This document shows positions 17,601 to 24,155 of a stretch of 41,889 bases of DNA, piece after piece. A program made the translations under genes and the position numbers. Source of the stretch: Geobacteraceae bacterium (GTDB lineage: Bacteria; Desulfobacterota; Desulfuromonadia; Geobacterales; Geobacteraceae); assembly GCA_024281055.1 (NCBI GenBank), contig JAMXLF010000037.1, positions 1 to 41,889 of the forward strand, written 5' to 3'. Under the pieces are notes generated by a model. That model was not told the origin of the DNA and did not search any database. It saw nothing but the letters and a program-made list of their open reading frames with translations. Numbering within the stretch: the stretch's first letter is position 1; each line of letters starts with the position of its first letter.

Positions 17601-18345
17601 GCTGGAGGGGATAACCCAGGTGTTCGGCGGCATCAGGGCGCTGGAAGATGTTTCGTTCACCGTTAACGGGGGCTCCATCACCGGGGTCATCGGTCCGAAC
17701 GGCGCCGGCAAGACCACCCTGTTCAACGTCATCTCCGGTCTCTACACCCTGACGTCCGGCAACGTCTATCTCGATGACCGCACCATAACCGGGTTTCCCC
17801 CGGAAAAGCTCGCTCCCCTCGGAGTGGTGCGCACGTTCCAGAATATCGAGCTCTTCGGCCAGATGACGGTGCTGGAAAACGTCATGGTCGGCCTGCACAC
17901 GAAGAGCACGAGCGGCATCATCGCCTGCGCCTTCAAGCTTCCCGGCCATCTCCGGGAAGAGCGCATCATCAGGGAGCGGGCCAGGCACTGGCTCGATTTT
18001 ACCGGTATCGGCGAGCTGGCCGGCACGGTGGCGGGGAGTCTTCCGTTCGGCAAGGGACGGCTCCTGGAGATCGCCCGGGCGCTCGCCCTCGAACCCCGGA
18101 TCATCCTGATGGACGAGCCTGCCGCCGGGCTCAACAGCAGGGAGACCGCCGACCTGGCCGGGCTCATCGGCAGGATTCGCGAGGCGGGCATAACAGTTGT
18201 CCTTGTCGAACACGACATGGAGCTGGTGATGGATATCTGCGACGACATCCTGGTGCTCAACCTGGGGCGCAAGCTGGCGGAAGGGACGCCGCGCGAGATC
18301 CAGGAAAACCCCGCGGTCATAGCCGCGTATTTAGGGGAAGGATAA
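17593..18345 (+). CDS. livG: ABC transporter ATPase LivG
   Basis: 250 residues. Walker A GPNGAGKTT, signature LPFGKGRLLEIARAL (a variant of LSGGQ common in LivG) and Walker B ILMDEPAAGLN, followed by the switch histidine in LVEHDMELVM. It powers uptake together with LivF. The start lies inside the end of livM, so the two are translationally coupled. Confidence 0.93.
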   Translation: MLRLEGITQVFGGIRALEDVSFTVNGGSITGVIGPNGAGKTTLFNVISGLYTLTSGNVYLDDRTITGFPPEKLAPLGVVRTFQNIELFGQMTVLENVMVGLHTKSTSGIIACAFKLPGHLREERIIRERARHWLDFTGIGELAGTVAGSLPFGKGRLLEIARALALEPRIILMDEPAAGLNSRETADLAGLIGRIREAGITVVLVEHDMELVMDICDDILVLNLGRKLAEGTPREIQENPAVIAAYLGEG

Positions 18346-18359
18346 CGACAAAGTTCAAG

Positions 18360-18426
18360 GTTCAACGTTCAAGGTTCAAGGTTAAAAGACTGACGAACAT
18401 TGAACATTGAACCTTGAACGTTGAAC
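18360..18426 (+). repeat. 20-bp perfect inverted repeat, livG-livF junction
   Basis: The left arm (18360-18379, starting GTTCAACG) and right arm (18407-18426, ending CGTTGAAC) are exact complements over 20 bases, with a 27-base spacer. The arms are built from short GTTCAA/GGTTCAA units, and similar units continue outside the left arm. It ends 8 bases before the livF ATG. Confidence 0.85.
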
Positions 18427-18433
18427 AGATTTT

Positions 18434-19177
18434 ATGCTGAAAGTCAAAAACATCAACACCTATTACGGCCAAGTGCACGCGTTGAAAAACGTCTCGCTCC
18501 ACCTCAGGGAGGGGGAGATCGTGACCCTGATCGGTGCAAACGGCGCGGGCAAGACCACCACTCTCAATTCGCTGTCGGCGCTCATCCCGCCGAAGAGCGG
18601 CGAGATCCTCTTCAACGGCGCCCCCATCGCTTCCCTTTCTCCCGACCGGATCGTTGAGCTGGGGATCTCCCAGGTACCCGAGGGTCGCCAGGTGTTCAAG
18701 CCGCTTTCCGTGGAGGACAACCTGGAGCTTGGGGCCTATCTCCGTTACCGGCGCCGGGAGAAGCGAAGCGAGATACGAAAGGACCTGGAGCAGGTCTTCG
18801 CCCTGTTTCCGCGCCTGCTCGAACGCCGCAAACAGCCGGCGGGCACCCTGTCCGGCGGTGAGCAGCAGATGCTCGCCATCGGCCGGGCGCTCATGGCGCG
18901 GCCGAAACTCCTTCTCCTCGACGAACCTTCCATGGGACTCGCACCGCTGGTGGTACAGGAGATTTTCGCGGTGATCGAGACCCTGCGCCGGGAAAAGGGG
19001 ACCACCGTGCTGCTGGTGGAGCAGAACGCCCGTGCCGCCCTGAAGATGGCCGACCGCGGGTACGTCATGGAAACGGGCAAGGTGATCCTCGAAGGGGAGG
19101 CGGCCGAGTTGCTGGAAAACAGGGACGTGCAGCGGGCGTATCTGGGCCGGGATAAGAAGGAAATCTGGGAACGGTGA
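18434..19177 (+). CDS. livF: ABC transporter ATPase LivF
   Basis: 247 residues. MLKVKNINTYYGQVHALKNVSL is the standard LivF beginning, so the start at 18434 is firm. Walker A GANGAGKTT, signature LSGGEQQMLAIGRAL, Walker B LLLLDEPSMGLAP, switch H replaced by Q as usual (LLVEQNARAAL). Odd: no Shine-Dalgarno sequence is visible, because the right arm of the palindrome lies directly upstream and the gap to the ATG reads AGATTTT. Translation may rely on an unstructured leader or on upstream ribosomes. Confidence 0.93.
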   Translation: MLKVKNINTYYGQVHALKNVSLHLREGEIVTLIGANGAGKTTTLNSLSALIPPKSGEILFNGAPIASLSPDRIVELGISQVPEGRQVFKPLSVEDNLELGAYLRYRRREKRSEIRKDLEQVFALFPRLLERRKQPAGTLSGGEQQMLAIGRALMARPKLLLLDEPSMGLAPLVVQEIFAVIETLRREKGTTVLLVEQNARAALKMADRGYVMETGKVILEGEAAELLENRDVQRAYLGRDKKEIWER

Positions 19178-19181
19178 GAGA

Positions 19182-19214
19182 GTTTCGAGTTCCGGGTTTC
19201 GAGTTTCGGAGTTG
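19182..19214 (+). repeat. short tandem TTTCGAG-type repeat
   Basis: Three loosely repeated units of the form GAGTTTCGGG/TTTCGAGTT between livF and the second paaK. It looks like half of a palindromic repeat of yet another family. The paaK ribosome-binding site (GAGGAGGGG) lies 3' of it and is unaffected. Confidence 0.45.
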
Positions 19215-19236
19215 GCACTGAAGAAGAGGAGGGGCA

Positions 19237-20538
19237 ATGGCGATCTGGGATGCCGTACATGAAAGCATGCCGCGGGAGGAACTGGAGCAGCTGCAGCTGG
19301 AAAGGCTGCAGGCCACCCTTAACCGCGTCTACAAGAACGTCACCTGTTACCGCAACAAGTTCAACGAGGCCGGGATCGTGCCCGAGGACGTGCAGTCCCT
19401 GGCCGACCTGAAAAAGCTCCCCTTCACCACCAAGGAGGACCTCCGCCTCAATTATCCCTACGGGATGTTCGCCGTTCCCCTGCGGGAAGTGGTGAGGATC
19501 CACTCCTCCTCCGGCACCACCGGGAAACCCACGGTCGTGGGGTACACCCGGAACGACATCAAGACCTGGTCGAACCTGGTGGCCCGGTTCATGACCGCCG
19601 CCGGGGTGACCCATGACGACGTGGTGCAGATCGCCTTCGGCTACGGGATGTTCACCGGCGCCTTCGGCCTGCACTACGGGGCAGAGACCATCGGCGCCTC
19701 GGTAATCCCCATGGGGTCCGGGAACACGGAAAAGCAGATCATGATCATGCAGGATTACAAGAGCACCGTCCTGGTCGGCACCCCCAGCTACGCCATCACC
19801 CTGGCCGACCGGATGGAGCGGATGGGTGTCGATCCCAAGGGGCTCTCGCTCAAAGTCGGCCTGTTCGGCGGGGAACCGTGGTCCGAGGCGATGCGCCGGG
19901 AGATCGAGACCCGGCTCTGCCTCAGCGCCACCGACAACTACGGCCTGTCTGAGATCATCGGTCCGGGGGTGGCCGGGGAGTGCCAGTGCAAGTGCGGCAT
20001 GCACATCTTCGAGGACGCCTTCATCCCTGAAATCATCGACCCGGACACCGGCGAGACGCTGCCGCCGGGGAGCGTCGGCGAGCTGGTGCTCACCACCCTC
20101 ACCAAGGAAGCCTTCCCCATGATCCGCTACCGGACCAGGGACATGACCAGCCTCGACTACGCGCAGTGCGACTGCGGCCGCACCATGGTGCGCATGAAGA
20201 AGACCATGGGGCGCAGCGACGACATGCTGATCATCAAGGGGGTGAACGTCTTCCCCTCCCAGATCGAAGAGGTGCTCGTCGCCATCGAGGGGTGCGAGCC
20301 CCACTATCAGCTCGTGGTCGACCGGCACGGGGCGCTGGACGTCCTTGAGGTGCGGATCGAGGTGACGGAAAACATCTTCTTCGACGAGATGAAGATGCAG
20401 CGCGCCTTCCTGGAAAAGGTCGAGAAGCGGATCGAATCGGTGCTCGGGGTCGGGGTCACGGTGAAGCTGGTGGAGCCGAACAGCATTCCGCGGCACGAGG
20501 GGAAGGCGGCGCGGGTGATCGATCTGCGCAAGATCTAG
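19237..20538 (+). CDS. paaK: phenylacetate--CoA ligase family protein (copy 2)
   Basis: 433 residues. [15 protein letters not shown] (P-loop), [10 protein letters not shown] and [21 protein letters not shown] identify an adenylate-forming aryl-acetate CoA ligase. It resembles copy 1 along its whole length. GAGGAGGGG precedes the ATG. As the last gene of the operon, before a clear terminator, it may act on a different acid (for example indoleacetate or 4-hydroxyphenylacetate versus phenylacetate); this is inference. The duplicated ligase and duplicated binding protein suggest two related substrates. Confidence 0.9.
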   Translation: MAIWDAVHESMPREELEQLQLERLQATLNRVYKNVTCYRNKFNEAGIVPEDVQSLADLKKLPFTTKEDLRLNYPYGMFAVPLREVVRIHSSSGTTGKPTVVGYTRNDIKTWSNLVARFMTAAGVTHDDVVQIAFGYGMFTGAFGLHYGAETIGASVIPMGSGNTEKQIMIMQDYKSTVLVGTPSYAITLADRMERMGVDPKGLSLKVGLFGGEPWSEAMRREIETRLCLSATDNYGLSEIIGPGVAGECQCKCGMHIFEDAFIPEIIDPDTGETLPPGSVGELVLTTLTKEAFPMIRYRTRDMTSLDYAQCDCGRTMVRMKKTMGRSDDMLIIKGVNVFPSQIEEVLVAIEGCEPHYQLVVDRHGALDVLEVRIEVTENIFFDEMKMQRAFLEKVEKRIESVLGVGVTVKLVEPNSIPRHEGKAARVIDLRKI

Positions 20539-20575
20539 CCCCGACTTTCTATAACAACATTTCCTCTTCTGCATC

Positions 20576-20604
20576 AAGAGGCCTCCCATTTCGGAGGCTT
20601 CTTT
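20576..20604 (+). terminator. terminator at the end of the ior-paaK-liv operon
   Basis: Stem AAGAGGCCTCC / GGAGGCTTCTT (11 bp with one G-T pair), loop CATTTC, followed by TTGTTTTT. It lies 37 bases after the paaK stop and before the convergent M23 gene. Confidence 0.85.
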
Positions 20605-20626
20605 GTTTTTGGCGATGCTGGAGTGT

Positions 20627-21421
20627 TTACCGCTTATGGCATCGGCCAAGAATCGGGTAGGGATCTACCGGTATCAGGGTGTCCTTGCCGATATGCAGGA
20701 GGGTGAGGTGGAGATGGGTCGGTGACCGTTTCTTGTGGGCATTGAAACCGGTCCTCCCCACCGTTGCGATCCGGTCGCCGGGTTTGACGATGGTGCCGAG
20801 GCCGACCATAAGTTCACGGTTATGGGCGTAGTAGACGAGGGTTTCGGTTGAGGGGTCGTAGATCCAGAGGTATTTCCCGCCGCGCAGCCCGCTTCCCGGT
20901 TCCCAGGCCGTTTCCAGCGCGACGACGACGCCGCCGGTCAGGGAGAGGACCGGTACCGGTTGGCCGGTCCGGTCGTCCCGCTCGTCCTGGTCGCGGTCGC
21001 GGATGAAGATGTCGAGGGCCGGGTGTCCCTTGTGCCGGTTGCCGTCGAGCCAGTCGTAGCCCCGGGGCTCGTAACCGTGCCTCCCGCCGCCATTGATCGC
21101 CCGCAGCGTGTATCCGGCGAGGGGGAACACCCACTCCGACCGGTCGTAGTTCTTACCGCCGTGGCGGTAGTAGTAAGAGCTGATGGCGGGAAGGAGGCGG
21201 GACAGCTCATCCCGCGCCTGCCGCCGGGCGATCTTGCCGTCCCGCACGCTTGTGTTGAGTGCATTGAATGCGGCGCACGGCTCGCAGGTCATGGCCGGCG
21301 GTGTCTCACGACCGGTCGAATACCGTCCATAGCCAGAGGCGCTGATTCCCGGGGAAGCTGAGGCGGCAAGGCCGAAGATGGCGAGCAGGGCGAAGAAGAG
21401 TCGTTGAAAATTCGAGGACAT
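20627..21421 (-). CDS. M23-family metallopeptidase, periplasmic
   Basis: 264 residues from the ATG at 21421, supported by GGAAGG upstream and a signal peptide (MSSNFQRLFFALLAIFGLAASA). The frame extends upstream through a terminator, which argues against the longer start. The LytM/peptidase_M23 domain has the first zinc motif KGHPALD (HxxxD) and the second THLHL (HxH), so it should be an active zinc endopeptidase that cuts peptidoglycan cross-links. The N-terminal half (about 50-130) has a conserved-looking CEPCAAFN segment and many aromatics of unknown role. It is transcribed alone. Confidence 0.85.
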   Translation of the reverse strand: MSSNFQRLFFALLAIFGLAASASPGISASGYGRYSTGRETPPAMTCEPCAAFNALNTSVRDGKIARRQARDELSRLLPAISSYYYRHGGKNYDRSEWVFPLAGYTLRAINGGGRHGYEPRGYDWLDGNRHKGHPALDIFIRDRDQDERDDRTGQPVPVLSLTGGVVVALETAWEPGSGLRGGKYLWIYDPSTETLVYYAHNRELMVGLGTIVKPGDRIATVGRTGFNAHKKRSPTHLHLTLLHIGKDTLIPVDPYPILGRCHKR

Positions 21422-21465
21422 GTACCTTCCGCTGGCGAACAGGCCGGTGGTGCCTGTCTGAAAAA

Positions 21466-21491
21466 GAAAGGCCCGCAACGTGCGGGCCTTT
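21466..21491 (-). terminator. terminator after the lipoprotein gene
   Basis: Perfect 10-bp stem AAAGGCCCGC / GCGGGCCTTT with a 5-base loop, followed on the reverse strand by CTTTTT. It lies directly after the stop of the 21493-22014 gene. Confidence 0.85.
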
Positions 21492-21492
21492 G

Positions 21493-22014
21493 TCATTTCT
21501 TGCGTTCCAGCTCCAGGTCGAGATCTTTCAGCCGCTCGATGCTCTGGCGCAATTCCTTGTTTTCCCGGGCCAGGGAGAGATTCAGGTCTTTGTAGGATCT
21601 GACCTGACGACGCAACTCCTGGGCCTTCTGGAGCTTTTCCGTGTGTTCATCGAGAAAATCGGCGACGGGGGCAGCCTGGGCAGTCCAGGCACTGTCGGGG
21701 TATTCGTTCTGGAGCCTGCCGAGCAGCTTCAACGTTGTGGCGATGTTGTTACGGTCGAGTTCCGTGTCGATTGACAGGAGCGCCAGCCGGAAGAGGGCTT
21801 CATCGGTGATCCCGGGAACTCCTTTTTCGGCGCAGATCTGTTTGAGCAGCCTGGCCGCATTGTAGGGATTGCCCTTTTGGAGCGACTCTACCGCATCGGA
21901 CAGCTTTTGTTTCTGGGAGTAACGCGCGACGAAACCCTGGCCCTTGAGGGAGGCGCAGCCTGAAGAAGCCAGGGTTAGTGCCGTAACAACCGCGATGATG
22001 ACCTGTCTTTTCAC
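21493..22014 (-). CDS. lipoprotein with helical repeats and C-terminal coiled coil
   Basis: 173 residues. Lipobox LASSGC (lipid-modified Cys 20). The middle (AVESLQKGNPYNAARLLKQIC... LLGRLQNEYPDSAWTAQA) resembles TPR-type repeats of outer-membrane lipoproteins such as the BamD/YfgC style. The last 50 residues are a charged coiled coil (LARENKELRQSIERLKDLDLELERKK). It overlaps the GGDEF gene by 4 bases, so they are co-translated; it may be the envelope partner of that protein. I cannot assign a function beyond a probable scaffold. Confidence 0.75.
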   Translation of the reverse strand: MKRQVIIAVVTALTLASSGCASLKGQGFVARYSQKQKLSDAVESLQKGNPYNAARLLKQICAEKGVPGITDEALFRLALLSIDTELDRNNIATTLKLLGRLQNEYPDSAWTAQAAPVADFLDEHTEKLQKAQELRRQVRSYKDLNLSLARENKELRQSIERLKDLDLELERKK

Positions 22015-23330
22015 CGAGCACCTCTTCCCCGGTTGATGAAATAATTGCTGCCCGACATTCCCTTGAGACGGTCCTTGATCGCCAGGGCGGCCTCGGCAAT
22101 TTCCGTGGCCGAGCCGTATTCTCCCTTGCGACAGACGAGCGCTGCAATCGAGATGGTCATGATCGGAAACGTCCGATGCACCCCATAGCGATCGACCCCT
22201 TCGATTGCGCCTCTGGTAAGATCCTCAGCGCTATATTGCTGTACGATCATGGCGCTGAAGGCGTCGATCACCGTTTCGCAGATGGCGGCTGCCTTCTCCG
22301 GCGGAACGACCATGACAAAATCATCGCCGCCAACGTGGCCGACAAAAGCACTCTCTCCGGCAAGATTAGTGACCGTCTCGCAGATGATGTCGCCCGTCAT
22401 CTTGATCACGTCGCTGGCCTTGATGTAGCCGTAATGGTCGTTGTACGCCTTGAAGTTGTCCAGGTCGCCATAGCAGACTGCAAACGGTTCGTCTTGTTCG
22501 AGTTTCTGCGTGAGAAGCCGCTCGATGGCGATATTGCCGGGAAGCCTCGTCAGGGGGCTGGCGTCCAGGCACATCTGCTCCAGGTCCTTGAGCTTTTTCG
22601 CCATCCGGGCAAAGTCCTCGGCAAGATCCCCGATCTCGTCTCCGGGAGAGATCTGAAGGTTGAAATCGAAGTCGCCCGCCGCTATCCGGTGGGTCCCTTT
22701 TTTCAGTTTGCGCATCGCGGACGATATGTTGTAGGCGAAGATGCCGGCGACGGAAAGGGCAAGGATGAAGCCGGCGAGCGCGAGCACCAGGGTGAGCCGG
22801 ACGGTCGTCGTTTCGCGCCGGTCCGCTTCGGTTAGCTTGTCGCCGAGGAGCAGTTGACGATTGGCGGAGATTGTCTGGATGTCGTTGAAGACGCGTTCGG
22901 TAATCACCTTGTCGGGCGCGGGGGGGGTGCCGGATGTCGAAGCGAACAGTGCCTCTATCCGCTGCCGGTAATCCTGATAGTCGGCGGTAAGCCGGGCGGT
23001 GAAGGCGTCAGGGCTCTTTTGTCCCATCTCGGCGATGATCTTGAGGAACTCCGCTTCCTTCCGGTGAAAAAGGTCCCGGAACTCGGGACTCTTGAGAATG
23101 AGGTATTTCCCTGCGTACCGCTCCTGGGCGAGCAGCGATTCACGCAGCTGGTTGGCCGCGTTGATCACCGGCAGGTCCGTCATGATGATATCTTTGGCCG
23201 TCTTGTTGAGGGAGTATAGTCCGACAATCGAAAAGACAAGGGCAGCCGTGGTGAAGAACAGCATGGCTGCGTAGCTGACGATGAGCTTTTGAACGAGTGT
23301 GAGTCTTTTACGTGATCTTTTTGTATTCAT
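22011..23330 (-). CDS. membrane HAMP-GGDEF protein, Hypr-like (possible cGAMP synthase)
   Basis: 439 residues from the ATG at 23330; the longer frame would begin inside the promoter. Two membrane spans (about 15-40 and 180-205) flank a periplasmic helical sensor, then a HAMP linker (AMRKLKKGTHRIAAGDF) and a GGDEF domain. The signature reads GGDDF (334-338), and the metal-binding YGDLDNFK and base-binding N of AYND are present, so catalysis is plausible. Where diguanylate cyclases have GHxxGD, this protein has GYIKAS: serine 306 aligns with PleD D344. The same Asp-to-Ser change marks Hypr GGDEF enzymes (Geobacter GacA) that make cyclic AMP-GMP. The inhibitory RxxD site is absent (GESA). The product is inference. 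It is co-translated with a lipoprotein and divergent from the ACIII-like operon. Confidence 0.85.
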   Translation of the reverse strand: MNTKRSRKRLTLVQKLIVSYAAMLFFTTAALVFSIVGLYSLNKTAKDIIMTDLPVINAANQLRESLLAQERYAGKYLILKSPEFRDLFHRKEAEFLKIIAEMGQKSPDAFTARLTADYQDYRQRIEALFASTSGTPPAPDKVITERVFNDIQTISANRQLLLGDKLTEADRRETTTVRLTLVLALAGFILALSVAGIFAYNISSAMRKLKKGTHRIAAGDFDFNLQISPGDEIGDLAEDFARMAKKLKDLEQMCLDASPLTRLPGNIAIERLLTQKLEQDEPFAVCYGDLDNFKAYNDHYGYIKASDVIKMTGDIICETVTNLAGESAFVGHVGGDDFVMVVPPEKAAAICETVIDAFSAMIVQQYSAEDLTRGAIEGVDRYGVHRTFPIMTISIAALVCRKGEYGSATEIAEAALAIKDRLKGMSGSNYFINRGRGAR

Positions 23331-23364
23331 TTCGCAGGGGATCTTGTTCGTCGTTAAAGTGCAT

Positions 23365-23393
23365 ATTGTAAAACAGCGAGGTGGGGAAGTCAA
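23365..23393 (-). promoter_or_regulatory. promoter of the GGDEF-lipoprotein operon
   Basis: On the reverse strand TTGACT (23393-23388) and TACAAT (23370-23365) are exactly 17 bases apart, giving a start near 23358 and a leader of about 28 bases. It excludes the longer upstream start for the GGDEF gene. Confidence 0.65.
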
Positions 23394-23531
23394 TCTTAAC
23401 GCGTGGAACCCGGTCCGGCCGTGCAGTAGGACACGGTCTACTGTGTGGGATTTCCCGGTTGGAGCCCTGGTTGGCTCTTTCCGTGCGCGGCGGAAGTGGA
23501 ATAGCTGTCCGGCAGCATACCTCGCGCCTGT

Positions 23532-23559
23532 TTGACAGCCGATATCCGTCTGCTACGAT
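23532..23559 (+). promoter_or_regulatory. promoter of the ACIII-like operon
   Basis: TTGACA (23532-23537), 16-base spacer, TACGAT (23554-23559); start near 23566 and a leader of about 57 bases before the pentahaem gene. It faces away from the GGDEF promoter about 140 bases to the left, so both units share one control region. Confidence 0.55.
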
Positions 23560-23622
23560 TAATTATATCGGGTCGAGTTTCGCCCCGATCGCCATTTTCC
23601 CGGTTTCTCTCTGGGGAACAGT

Positions 23623-24138
23623 ATGAAACTTTCGTGGCTTATCGGCGCGCTCGCCGTTGTGGCTGTCGCTCTTTTCGTCGTCCTGGCGTGGATGTACATT
23701 CTCCCGATGGATCTCCGGGACCGCTCACCGGTCCAGCCGATTGCCTTCAGCCATAAGGTGCATGCCGGTACGAACGGCATCCAGTGTCTCTTCTGCCACA
23801 GCTCAGCCTCGAAGTCGCCGGTTGCCAGCATACCGGCGGTGGCGGAGTGCCGGGCCTGCCACCTGTTCATCGCCCCGGATGCGCCGGAAATCAAGAAACT
23901 GATGGGATACTGGGATAGAAAGGAGCCGATCCCCTGGGTCAGGGTATACAGCCTGCCGGACTTCGTCTATTTCCCGCACATGATGCACGTCCGGGCCGGG
24001 CTTGGCTGTGCTCGCTGCCATGGCGTGGTGGCCACCATGGACCGGATCACCAGGTCCGTCAAGCTCAAGATGGGGTGGTGCCTGGACTGCCACCGGAAGC
24101 ACAAGGCCAGTATCGACTGCTGGACCTGCCACATCTAA
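23623..24138 (+). CDS. actA: pentahaem cytochrome c subunit of an alternative-complex-III-like enzyme
   Basis: 171 residues. One N-terminal membrane span (about 5-27) anchors a periplasmic domain with five haem sites: CLFCH 55-59, CRACH 76-80, CARCH 129-133, CLDCH 153-157 and CWTCH 166-170. Extra histidines (FSHKVH, FPHMMH, HRKH) can be the second axial ligands. This fits ActA, which passes electrons from quinol oxidation to the monohaem subunit or to soluble cytochromes. QrcA of sulfate reducers is a relative, but the downstream actD and actE homologues favour ACIII. It is the first gene of the operon, 17 bases before actB1. Confidence 0.8.
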   Translation: MKLSWLIGALAVVAVALFVVLAWMYILPMDLRDRSPVQPIAFSHKVHAGTNGIQCLFCHSSASKSPVASIPAVAECRACHLFIAPDAPEIKKLMGYWDRKEPIPWVRVYSLPDFVYFPHMMHVRAGLGCARCHGVVATMDRITRSVKLKMGWCLDCHRKHKASIDCWTCHI

Positions 24139-24155
24139 GTTAGATAGAGGGCCGC

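Noticed and set aside
15735-17732. Reverse ORF of 665 codons across livH-livM
   Set aside because: Highly charged, low-complexity translation opposite two clear membrane permease genes; an antisense shadow.
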